Shown here: one piece after another, positions 19,838 to 28,481 of the stretch
How the letters are laid out: each line of letters opens with the position of its first letter
How positions within the stretch are numbered: position 1 is the first letter of the stretch
DNA from: Lentzea nigeriaca
GTDB taxonomy: Bacteria; Actinomycetota; Actinomycetes; Mycobacteriales; Pseudonocardiaceae
Direction of reading: 5' to 3'
NCBI RefSeq assembly: GCF_016907955.1
Contig: NZ_JAFBCX010000002.1
Coordinates: 744,001 to 808,000 of the forward strand
Length of the DNA: 64,000 nucleotides
Position numbers and translations under genes: made by a program
The notes under the pieces: generated by a model
Database searches by the model: none
The model's input: the letters and a program-made list of their open reading frames with translations, nothing else
Told to the model about the DNA's origin: nothing

Positions 19838-20973
19838 CGCAGACCCCTGCCGATCACGAGGCGCTGGATCTGGTTGGTGCCCTCGAAGATCTGCAGGACC
19901 TTCGCCTCACGCATGTAGCGCTCCACCGGGAAGTCGCGGGTGTAGCCCGCGCCGCCCAGCACCTGCACGGCGTCGGTCGTCACCTTCATCGCCGCATCGG
20001 TGGCGACCAGCTTGGCGATCGACGCCTGTTGGCGGAACGGCAGCCCGCGGTCACGGCGGCGGGCGGCCGAGATGTACGTGGCGCGGGCCGACTCGACGGC
20101 GGCGGCCATGTCGGCGAGCAGGAACTCGAGGCCCTGGAACTCGATGATCGGACGGCCGAACTGGGTGCGCGTCTTGGCGTACGCGACCGCCTCGTCCAGT
20201 GCCGCCTGGGCGAGGCCCACGGCGCAGGCCGCGATGCCGAGGCGGCCCGAGTCCAAAGCGGACAGTGCGATCTTCAGGCCGTCGCCCTTGTCGCCGATCA
20301 GGCGGTCGGCGCCGAAGCGGACGCCGTCGAACGACAGCTGCGCGGTGATCGAGCCGGTGAGGCCCATCTTGCGCTCGGCGGGAGCCGCCTCCAGTCCGGG
20401 CGCGGCACCCGGTGCGAGGAAGCAGGAGATGCCGCGGCCGCCGTCGGGGGACGTGCGGGCCATCAGCGTGTAGAAGTCGGCGGCGCCGGCGTGCGTGATC
20501 CACGCCTTGGTGCCCGTCACGACGTACTCGGAGCCGTCGCGGACGGCGCGGGTCGACATGGCGGCCGGGTCGGAGCCCGCCTGGACCTCGGACAGCGCGT
20601 AGCCGCCGAGGAGCTCGCCCTCGAGCATCTCGGGGAGCCAGCGGTCCTGCTGTTCGCGCGTGCCGAACGTGGCGAGGCCGTAGCAGGACATGACGTGGAC
20701 GGAGAGGCCCACGGCGACCGTCATCCACGCGGAGGCGACCTCTTCGAGGGCCTGCAGGTACACCTCGTAGGGCTGTGCGCCGCCGCCGAACTCCTCCGGG
20801 TACGGCAGACCCAGCAGACCGGCCCTGCCCAGCAGGCGGAACGCCTCGCGGGGGAACTTCTCGTTCTCCTCGGCGTCCGCGGCGTGCGGCTTCAGCTCGT
20901 CCCGCGCGATCTCCTTGACCAGCGCGATCAGGTCCTCGGCCTCTTGCGTGGGAAGCAGCCGCTCGGCGGGCAT
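19834..20973 (-). CDS. Acyl-CoA dehydrogenase
   Basis: FAD enzyme of 379 residues that introduces a trans-2,3 double bond into acyl-CoA. It has the N-terminal helical domain, the mid-domain flavin motifs YALSEVQAGSDPAAM and GTKAWITHAGAAD, and the C-terminal helix bundle with the catalytic base Glu in LQIFEGTNQIQRLVIGR. It belongs to the short/medium-chain or acyl-CoA dehydrogenase FadE group; chain-length preference cannot be read. GGAGG precedes the ATG. It is divergent from a TetR regulator, and a 32-bp palindrome between them is the likely operator, so regulation by an acyl-CoA or related ligand is plausible. Confidence 0.94.
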   Translation of the reverse strand: MPAERLLPTQEAEDLIALVKEIARDELKPHAADAEENEKFPREAFRLLGRAGLLGLPYPEEFGGGAQPYEVYLQALEEVASAWMTVAVGLSVHVMSCYGLATFGTREQQDRWLPEMLEGELLGGYALSEVQAGSDPAAMSTRAVRDGSEYVVTGTKAWITHAGAADFYTLMARTSPDGGRGISCFLAPGAAPGLEAAPAERKMGLTGSITAQLSFDGVRFGADRLIGDKGDGLKIALSALDSGRLGIAACAVGLAQAALDEAVAYAKTRTQFGRPIIEFQGLEFLLADMAAAVESARATYISAARRRDRGLPFRQQASIAKLVATDAAMKVTTDAVQVLGGAGYTRDFPVERYMREAKVLQIFEGTNQIQRLVIGRGLR

Positions 20974-20997
20974 CGTCGACCTCCGGTTAGTACTAGT

Positions 20998-21029
20998 AGC
21001 TGTACTGTAGGACGTACGGCAGTACAGCT
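20998..21029. promoter_or_regulatory. Palindromic operator between fadE-like and tetR genes
   Basis: Perfect 10-bp inverted repeat AGCTGTACTG / CAGTACAGCT with a 12-bp spacer (21008-21019) that itself holds a GTAC core (GACGTACGG). It lies in the 82-bp divergent gap, 24 nt from the dehydrogenase start and 26 nt from the TetR start, over the expected promoters of both genes. This is the classical position of an autoregulatory TetR operator. Confidence 0.75.
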
Positions 21030-21055
21030 GCCAGTCAGTGTGGCAGGGTCGTCAT

Positions 21056-21646
21056 ATGACACGGGCTCTCACGCAGCGGCAGGCCGAGCTGCTCTCCCGG
21101 TTGGAGACCCTCTTCCTGAACGAGGGCTTCGGTCATCTGACCCTGGATGACATCGCGGGCAGGCTGCACTGCTCGAAATCGACGCTATACGCGCTCGCCG
21201 GCAGCAAGGAACAGCTCGCCGTACGGGTGGTCGGGCGCTACTTCAAGGGGGCGGCCGAGCGCATCGAGAAGCGCATCGCGGGCCTCAACGACGTGCGCAA
21301 ACGCATCGGCAGCTACCTCGCGGGGGCCGCGGAGGAGCTCAGCAAGGCCTCGGCGGCGTTCATCGCCGACGTGTCCGCGTTCCCGCCCACGCGTGCCACC
21401 TACGAGCGCAACGCGCGCGCCGCGGCCGAGCGCATCAAGGCGTTCATCCAGGACGGCGTGCAGACGCACGTGTTCCGCGAGGTCCACGCCACGCTGTTCG
21501 CCGAGATGGCCGGGCTGCTCATCGAGGGCATCCAGACCGGAGTCCTCACGAAACGGGCAGGCGTTTCGGACGCCGAGGCGTTCACCGCGCTGGGTGAACT
21601 GTTGTTGGATGGGCTCCAGCGGAACGGAGCCCACCAGAGGGAGTAG
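21056..21646 (+). CDS. TetR-family transcriptional regulator
   Basis: Helix-turn-helix repressor of 196 residues. The DNA-binding domain (about 8-58; LNEGFGHLTLDDIAGRLHCSKSTLYALAGSKEQL split over helices 1-4) is canonical, with the recognition helix CSKSTLYA. The C-terminal helical ligand domain has no assigned family. It is divergent from an acyl-CoA dehydrogenase with a palindrome in between, so local autoregulation and control of fatty-acid or amino-acid breakdown is the natural reading. The sugar kinase start follows 6 nt after its stop, so the kinase may be cotranscribed. Confidence 0.92.
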   Translation: MTRALTQRQAELLSRLETLFLNEGFGHLTLDDIAGRLHCSKSTLYALAGSKEQLAVRVVGRYFKGAAERIEKRIAGLNDVRKRIGSYLAGAAEELSKASAAFIADVSAFPPTRATYERNARAAAERIKAFIQDGVQTHVFREVHATLFAEMAGLLIEGIQTGVLTKRAGVSDAEAFTALGELLLDGLQRNGAHQRE

Positions 21647-21652
21647 AACGCA

Positions 21653-22585
21653 GTGATCGTGGTTGCTGGTGAGGCACTGGTCGACATGGTGCCGGTGGGG
21701 GACGACGAGCTCGCCCCGCTCGCGCCGAAGCTGGGCGGCGGGCCGTACAACGTGGCCGTCGCGCTCGGCAGGCTGGACGTGCCGACGGGCTTCCTGTCGC
21801 GGGTGTCGGCCGACCACTTCGGCGAGCAGCTGATCAAGCGGCTGCACGCGTCGAACGTGAGCACGGACCTGGTCCAGCGCGGGCAGGAGAACACCACGCT
21901 CGCCGTCGTCGGGCTCGCCGAGGACGGCTCCGCGCGCTACTCGTTCTACGTCGACGGCACCGCCGACCGGCTGGTGGAGGACCCGGGTCCGCTTCCGGAG
22001 GGTGCGAAGGCCGTGTCGTTCGGCACGCTGTCGCTCGTCCTGGAGCCCGGTGCGTCCGTCTACGAGACGGTGCTCAGGCGCGAGAGCAAGCGCTTGCTCA
22101 CCGCGCTCGACCCCAACATCCGGGCGGGGCTCATCGCCGATCCGGGCGCGTACCGGGCGCGGTTCCGCTCCTGGCTGCCCGATGTCGGCCTGCTGAAGGT
22201 CTCCGTCGAGGACGCCCAGTGGCTGGCGGAGGACGGCGACGTGATCGAGATCGCAAGGACGTGGATTTCACAGGGACCGGCCGCGGTGGTGCTCACCAAG
22301 GGTGGCGACGGTCTCTCGGTGATCACCGCCACGGGCCGGGTCGACGTGCCACCCGTGAAGGTCGACGTGGTCGACACGATCGGGGCCGGGGACACGGTGC
22401 AAGGCGCCCTGCTCGCGTGGCTGCACGACAACGACGCCTTGAGCGCGGAGAAGGTGCGCGCTCTCACGGGTGATGAATGGACCGCCGCATTGACCTACGC
22501 GGGTGCCGCGGCCGCGATCACATGTTCGCGCGCGGGTGCCGAACCGCCCTTTGCGAGCGAACTCACCGCTGCACTGGCTGGATAA
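21653..22585 (+). CDS. PfkB-family carbohydrate kinase (fructokinase-like)
   Basis: Ribokinase-fold sugar kinase of 310 residues. The first PfkB signature region is GGGPYNVAVALGRLDVPTGFLSRVS (about 24-50). The second, DTIGAGDTVQGALLA, contains the anion-hole GAGD with the catalytic Asp near residue 248. Similarity in layout to fructokinases suggests ATP-dependent phosphorylation of fructose or a related sugar, but ribose or nucleoside substrates are possible. GTG start at 21653, 6 nt after the TetR stop, with GAGGGAG overlapping the TetR 3' end as ribosome site. Confidence 0.9.
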   Translation: MIVVAGEALVDMVPVGDDELAPLAPKLGGGPYNVAVALGRLDVPTGFLSRVSADHFGEQLIKRLHASNVSTDLVQRGQENTTLAVVGLAEDGSARYSFYVDGTADRLVEDPGPLPEGAKAVSFGTLSLVLEPGASVYETVLRRESKRLLTALDPNIRAGLIADPGAYRARFRSWLPDVGLLKVSVEDAQWLAEDGDVIEIARTWISQGPAAVVLTKGGDGLSVITATGRVDVPPVKVDVVDTIGAGDTVQGALLAWLHDNDALSAEKVRALTGDEWTAALTYAGAAAAITCSRAGAEPPFASELTAALAG

Positions 22586-22809
22586 AACCGGGGAACGGAC
22601 TACCGTGAAGGAGCCGCGCTAGAAACTGGCATTACGGATGTGATGCCGGTCCCATCTCACAGAATCGGTTCACACCGCTGCTGCGAGGCGGGCCTTCCGC
22701 CGACTAGCGTGAGTGAACTTAGAAGACTCAGATCCCAACGGGGTGGTCCGAGACGAGGGCAGGCCGTGCGACCTGCCGCCACCCCGTCCGAGCGTTGAGA
22801 GGGACTTGA

Positions 22810-24123
<1,314 letters not shown>

Positions 24124-24139
24124 GCTGTACCGCTTCACC

Positions 24140-24178
24140 CGTGCGGGGCGTGCCTGTCATGCAGGCGCGCCCCGCACG
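24140..24178 (+). terminator. Strong rho-independent terminator after gltA
   Basis: 17-bp stem (24140-24156 with 24162-24178, one G-T pair) around the 5-nt loop TCATG, followed by CTTTA. It ends 4 nt before the -10 box of the photolyase gene, so terminator and promoter are almost fused. Confidence 0.9.
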
Positions 24179-24181
24179 CTT

Positions 24182-24187
24182 TAGCGT
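24182..24187 (+). promoter_or_regulatory. -10 box TAGCGT of a probable leaderless transcript (photolyase)
   Basis: TAGCGT ends 6 nt before the GTG at 24194, directly after the gltA terminator. No ribosome site exists in the 6-nt gap. Confidence 0.6.
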
Positions 24188-24193
24188 CGACCG

Positions 24194-25435
24194 GTGAGTT
24201 CCCAGCCCTCGCTCGTCTGGTTCCGCCGCGATTTGCGGACATCCGATCATCCGGCCATTCTCGCGGCTGCGGAAAGGTCTCCCCGCGCACTCGGATTGTT
24301 CGTTCTCGACGACAGGTTGCTGAAACCTTCCGGGCAACCGCGAATCGATTTCCTCCACCGTTGCCTGCACGCATTGAACGACGAACTCGGCGGCCGGCTG
24401 ATGATCGTGCGAGGCGACCCGGTGAAGACCGTTCCGCGCATCGCGAAGGAAATCGGGGCGGGAAGCGTCCACATCACCGCGGACTGCGCGCCGTACGGCC
24501 GCAAGCGCGACGAGGCCGTCGCGGAAGCGCTGGGGGACATCGAACTCGTTCGCTCCGGCTCGCCCTACGCCGTCACGCCGGGCCGTGTCCGGAAATCGGA
24601 CGGCACCCCGTTCAAGGTCTTCACGCCGTTCCGCAACGCCTGGCTCGACCACGGCTGTCGCAGGCCCGCCGACACGGACAGGTCCACTCTGGACTGGGTG
24701 AAACCGGCACACAGCACGAAACTCCCGGCGACCAAAGAGAAACTCCCGGACGCCCAGGCGTGGTGGGAGGAGTTCCGCGACGAACGGCTGCCGGACTACG
24801 ACTCCACCCGCGACCGTCCCGATCTCGACGCGACCAGCAGGCTGTCGGCGTTCCTCAAGTTCGGCGTGCTGCACCCCAGGACGCTCCTGCAGGACTGCTA
24901 CGGCATGTTCCGCAGCGAGCTCGCCTGGCGCGAGTTCTACGCCGACGTGCTGTGGCACCGGCCGGAAACCGCGCGGGAGAACCACGACCGCAAGTTCGAC
25001 CGGATGAAGCACGACCACGACGAGGAGCTCTTCGAGGCCTGGAAGCAGGGGCGCACCGGCTACCCGATCGTCGACGCCGGCATGCGCCAGCTGCGGCAAG
25101 AAGGCTTCCTGCACAACAGGGTGCGCATGATCGTGGCCAGCTTCCTCGTCAAGGACCTGCACCTGCCGTGGTGGTGGGGCGCGCGGCACTTCATGAGGCA
25201 CCTCGTCGACGGCGACATCGCCTCGAACCAGCACAACTGGCAGTGGGTCGCGGGCTGCGGCACGGACGCCGCGCCGTTCTTCCGCGTGTTCAACCCGTTG
25301 ACCCAGGCCAAGAAGTTCGACCCGGACGGTGCGTACGTGCGCAGGTACGCACCGGATTCCAGCAGCATCACACCGATCGTCGACCACGCGGTCGAACGCC
25401 AGGTGGCGCTCGACCGGTATCAGGCCATCAGGTGA
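24194..25435 (+). CDS. phr: Cryptochrome/photolyase family protein (CPD photolyase class I)
   Basis: Light-driven DNA repair flavoprotein of 413 residues. The N-terminal alpha/beta antenna domain begins SLVWFRRDLRTSDHPA; the helical FAD domain contains GRTGYPIVDAGMRQL, LHNRVRMIVASFLVKDL and the signature DIASNQHNWQWVAGCGTDAAPFFRVFNP region with the conserved Trp residues used for flavin reduction. It is shorter than E. coli PhrB (472) mainly through linker shortening. Repair of cyclobutane dimers is the likely role; a cryptochrome-like function cannot be excluded. GTG start, leaderless context. Confidence 0.93.
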   Translation: MSSQPSLVWFRRDLRTSDHPAILAAAERSPRALGLFVLDDRLLKPSGQPRIDFLHRCLHALNDELGGRLMIVRGDPVKTVPRIAKEIGAGSVHITADCAPYGRKRDEAVAEALGDIELVRSGSPYAVTPGRVRKSDGTPFKVFTPFRNAWLDHGCRRPADTDRSTLDWVKPAHSTKLPATKEKLPDAQAWWEEFRDERLPDYDSTRDRPDLDATSRLSAFLKFGVLHPRTLLQDCYGMFRSELAWREFYADVLWHRPETARENHDRKFDRMKHDHDEELFEAWKQGRTGYPIVDAGMRQLRQEGFLHNRVRMIVASFLVKDLHLPWWWGARHFMRHLVDGDIASNQHNWQWVAGCGTDAAPFFRVFNPLTQAKKFDPDGAYVRRYAPDSSSITPIVDHAVERQVALDRYQAIR

Positions 25436-25478
25436 GCGTCACGGCGTAGCAGCTCCCAGGCGTGGTCCGGATCCAGGC

Positions 25479-26660
25479 CTAGGCTCTGAGAGCTTCCCGC
25501 AGCTTGACGCGAGCGCCGGTGCGCAGCACGGCGTTCGCGTAGACCTTGCCGCCCAGCCAGGTGATCGCCGCGATCGCCGTCAGTGCCAGCACGATCGCCA
25601 GAACCACCTGCCAGGTGGTCGCCACGCCCATCGCCATCCGGCCGGGCATGAGGATCGGTGCGAACGGCGGCAGCAGCGACAGCACCGTGACGGCAGGGCC
25701 GGACGGACTGCCGATCATCAGGTTGATGCCGGCCACGAACGCCACGATGATCGTCATGCTGATCGGTGTCAGCACCGACTGCAGCTCCTCCTGGCGCGAC
25801 ACCAGCGATGCGGCGGCCGCGAACACCGTGGCGTACAGGAAGAAGCCGAGCAGGTACCAGAGAACTCCCGTCAGCAGAGCCGTTCCGCCCAGCGCGCCCA
25901 CGTCGACCACGTCGAACGCCGACGACAGTCCCAGCCCGACGGTGGAGATCACCAGCAGCTGCAGCAGGCCGACAGCGCCGAGGCCGATCACCTTGCCCAG
26001 CAACAACTGCCACGGCCGGACCGTCGCGAGCAGGATCTCGACGACGCGGCTGGACTTCTCCTCTACCACGCCCTGCGCGACCATCGTGCCGTAGACGAGC
26101 AGCGAGTAGTACAGCAGCGCGGCCACGATCAGACCGATGGCCAGGCGCTGATCTCGTTGCGGATCAACGGGTTCCAGCGCGGTGACGGCGACGCTGACGT
26201 TCGCGAGGTTCTGCGCGACCTGCTGCGGGGTGATGCCCGCCTCGGCGAGCTGGGCGACCAGCACCTGCTGCCGCAGCACGTCGTTCAGCACCGTCGTCAG
26301 GACCTCGTCGCCGGAGCCCTTGACGATCATCTTCAACGCCGGTGGGGCACCCGTCACCAGCGCGTCCAGCGAGCCGTCGCGGACCTGCTGCTCGGCGTTC
26401 TCGACGGTCGTGACGTCCTTCGTCTCGACCTCGATGCCGAACGACTTCGCCTTCTGCCGCAACGGATCCGCGAGCTGCGTCGCCTGTCCGGAGAGGCCGA
26501 CGACGCTGCGCTGCTGGTCGTCGAACAGCACCGACTGCAGCACCACGTACCCGGCGAGCACGGCGATGATCACCGCAGTGCCGATCAGGAACGACCTGGT
26601 GCGCACCTTCGTGACGAACTCGCGCCGTGCCACCAACGAGACCGCTCGGGCCGACGTCAT
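25479..26660 (-). CDS. ABC-2 permease, NatB/YhaP-type exporter subunit
   Basis: Membrane subunit of 393 residues. It has an N-terminal transmembrane helix (about 26-45), a large extracytoplasmic domain of about 130 residues rich in Gln/Asp (ENAEQQVRDGSLDALVTG), then five to six membrane segments with the ABC-2 motif GVVEEKSSRVVEILLATVRPWQLLLGK. This is the NatB/YhaP layout, known for sodium or peptide export; substrate unknown. Its ATG overlaps the ATPase stop as ATGA. No regulator is in the operon. Confidence 0.93.
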   Translation of the reverse strand: MTSARAVSLVARREFVTKVRTRSFLIGTAVIIAVLAGYVVLQSVLFDDQQRSVVGLSGQATQLADPLRQKAKSFGIEVETKDVTTVENAEQQVRDGSLDALVTGAPPALKMIVKGSGDEVLTTVLNDVLRQQVLVAQLAEAGITPQQVAQNLANVSVAVTALEPVDPQRDQRLAIGLIVAALLYYSLLVYGTMVAQGVVEEKSSRVVEILLATVRPWQLLLGKVIGLGAVGLLQLLVISTVGLGLSSAFDVVDVGALGGTALLTGVLWYLLGFFLYATVFAAAASLVSRQEELQSVLTPISMTIIVAFVAGINLMIGSPSGPAVTVLSLLPPFAPILMPGRMAMGVATTWQVVLAIVLALTAIAAITWLGGKVYANAVLRTGARVKLREALRA

Positions 26661-27565
26661 GTGCTCCTCGCCTCGGTGGTCACCACGTTGCGGAACAGCT
26701 CGGTCAGCGTCGGGCGCTGCCGGGAGAACTCGTGCACGGGGCCCGCGGCCAGTGCGGCGTGCAGCACCGTCTGGTCGTCGACGCCGGACGCGAGCTCCAA
26801 CACGCAGCGCGTCCCGTTCTTCTCGATCACCCGCACACCGTCCAGCGTGGCAGTCCAGTCGGTGGTTGGCGACTCAACGACCAGGCGTGGCACTCCGCCG
26901 GAGCGCAGCTCGTCCACCGTGCCGATCGCGACCATCGAACCGGCGCTGACGATGCCGACCCGGTCGCACAGCCGTTCCACCAGGTCAAGCTGGTGGCTGG
27001 AGAACACCACGGGCACCCCGGAGGACGCCTTCTCGCGCAGCACGTGGCTCATCACGTCCACCGCGACCGGGTCGAGGCCGGAGAACGGCTCGTCGAGCAC
27101 CAGGACGTCCGGCTCGTGCACCAGGGCGGCGGCGAGCTGGACGCGCTGCTGGTTGCCGAGGCTCAGCCGCTGCACCTCGTCCGTGCGGCGGTCGCGCAGG
27201 CCGAGGCGCGCGATCCAGTTCTCGGCGCTCGTGTGGGCCTCGTTCGTGCTCATGCCGTGCAGCTCGGCCAGGTAGACGAGCTGGTCGAGCACCCGCATCC
27301 GCGGGTACAGCCCTCGCTCCTCCGGCATGTACCCGACTCGGCGGCGCGTGTCGAGGTCGACGGCTCTTCCGTTCCACCGCACCTCGCCGGAGTCGGCCGC
27401 GAGCACGCCCAGCGCGATGCGCATGGTCGTGGTCTTCCCGGCGCCGTTGCTGCCGACGAATCCGAAGAGCTCGCCCGCACGCACGTCAAAAGACATGTTC
27501 TGCAGGGCGACGACCTCCCCGTAGCGCTTGGAGATCCGGTCGATCTCCAGCACCCCCTCAGGCAC
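26657..27565 (-). CDS. ABC transporter ATP-binding protein (NatA-like)
   Basis: Nucleotide-binding subunit of 302 residues. Walker A GSNGAGKTT is near 38-46, the Q-loop region YMPEERGLYPRM is followed by the signature LSLGNQQRVQ (the usual SGGQ changed to SLGN, a form typical of the NatA/YhaQ group), then Walker B VLVLDEPFSGLDP and H-loop SSHQLDLVE. A C-terminal accessory domain of about 80 residues follows. It forms a two-gene operon with the downstream NatB-like permease. Upstream, 131 bp separate it from the divergent YbaB-like gene. Confidence 0.94.
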   Translation of the reverse strand: MPEGVLEIDRISKRYGEVVALQNMSFDVRAGELFGFVGSNGAGKTTTMRIALGVLAADSGEVRWNGRAVDLDTRRRVGYMPEERGLYPRMRVLDQLVYLAELHGMSTNEAHTSAENWIARLGLRDRRTDEVQRLSLGNQQRVQLAAALVHEPDVLVLDEPFSGLDPVAVDVMSHVLREKASSGVPVVFSSHQLDLVERLCDRVGIVSAGSMVAIGTVDELRSGGVPRLVVESPTTDWTATLDGVRVIEKNGTRCVLELASGVDDQTVLHAALAAGPVHEFSRQRPTLTELFRNVVTTEARST

Positions 27566-27696
27566 GGTGCACCCCTTCGTTAGCCCGGATGGCGGTAATC
27601 GGACTCAAAGTATCGGTGAGCAGGGAACGAGTGAAACGATACGGGCGTCTACGGCGAATCGAACGAACGACCAATTCACTCAACGGGGGTGTGACC

Positions 27697-28149
27697 ATGC
27701 AGCCCATTGACCCCGATCAGTGGCTCAAGCAGTACGGGGCGAAGATCGAGCAGGCGAAGCAGCAGGCCGAACAGGCCGCAGGCCAGCTCGGTGGTGTGGG
27801 CGGGAGCGCCAGCTCGCCGGACGGCCTGATCACGGTGACTGTCAACGCCACGGGCGTGCTGACCGACCTGCAGATCAAGCCGGAGGCCCGCGGCATGGAC
27901 CCCAGCGAGATCGCCTCAGCAGTGCTCGCCGCCTCGGCCAAGGCGCAGCGGGACGCCTCCGGCCGCGTCGTCCAGATCATGACGGACTTCGTCGGCGACA
28001 GCCCTGCGCTGGAGTTCGTGAAGGCGCAGATGCCGAACGGATACGCGGGCGACGGAACCGACGAGGAAGAACCGAAGTCGGAGTTGGAGCGCAAGGACAC
28101 GCGGCCCGACGACGAGTACTTCACCAACCCGCCCGACGTCATGGCCTGA
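27697..28149 (+). CDS. YbaB/EbfC family protein (ESX-associated type)
   Basis: Protein of 150 residues. A helical N terminus rich in Gln/Ala (KIEQAKQQAEQAAGQL) leads into the YbaB/EbfC-like core (DGLITVTVNATGVLTDLQIKPEARGMDPSEIASAVLAA split across strands), followed by an acidic, probably disordered tail. Canonical YbaB binds DNA as a dimer. In actinobacteria, copies of this family often sit next to EspC- and WXG-like type VII secretion genes, as here, and their role there is not established. The ATG at 27697 follows GGGGGTG. First gene of a three-gene cassette. Confidence 0.85.
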   Translation: MQPIDPDQWLKQYGAKIEQAKQQAEQAAGQLGGVGGSASSPDGLITVTVNATGVLTDLQIKPEARGMDPSEIASAVLAASAKAQRDASGRVVQIMTDFVGDSPALEFVKAQMPNGYAGDGTDEEEPKSELERKDTRPDDEYFTNPPDVMA

Positions 28150-28172
28150 GTGCAGGAGGAGGGGGTTAGGCG

Positions 28173-28481
28173 ATGCAGCAGCACTTCAACATCGATCTCG
28201 ATGAGCTGAGATCTCACGCCGCCAGCGTGGACCGGCTCATGGAGCGGATGCGGAAGGCCACCGAGACGTGCGATCCGGGCGCGCTCACGAGTCAGGCGTT
28301 CGGCGTCTTCCTGGGCTTCCTGGCCCAGTACGTGCTCCAGCAGGCAGGCCTCGGGCAGGACGGGCTCGGGAAGGCCGCGAACTCGCTCATGGACATGGGC
28401 AACGGGCTCAAGGAGACCATCGAGCAGTACGAGCAGGTCGACCTCGACAACATGTTCGGCTTCCAGGGAGGCCGGGGATGA
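28173..28481 (+). CDS. EspC-like type VII secretion target protein
   Basis: Small helical protein of 102 residues with the layout of the EspC/ESX-1 secretion-associated family (PF10824). An N-terminal helix (FNIDLDELRSHAASVDRLMERM) is followed by an Ala/Gly turn and a second amphipathic helix ending NSLMDMGNGLKETIEQYEQVD, with the usual YxxxD-type signal position. No signal peptide. Such proteins are exported by or assist ESX machines in pairs. GGAGGAGGGGG precedes the ATG. Its stop overlaps the next start as ATGA, implying pairing with the large WXG-like product. Confidence 0.85.
   Translation: MQQHFNIDLDELRSHAASVDRLMERMRKATETCDPGALTSQAFGVFLGFLAQYVLQQAGLGQDGLGKAANSLMDMGNGLKETIEQYEQVDLDNMFGFQGGRG

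Noticed and set aside
22586-22809. Possible riboswitch or small RNA upstream of gltA
   Set aside because: Only weak 5-bp stems (GGCAT/ATGCC) were found; a simple leader with one promoter is enough.
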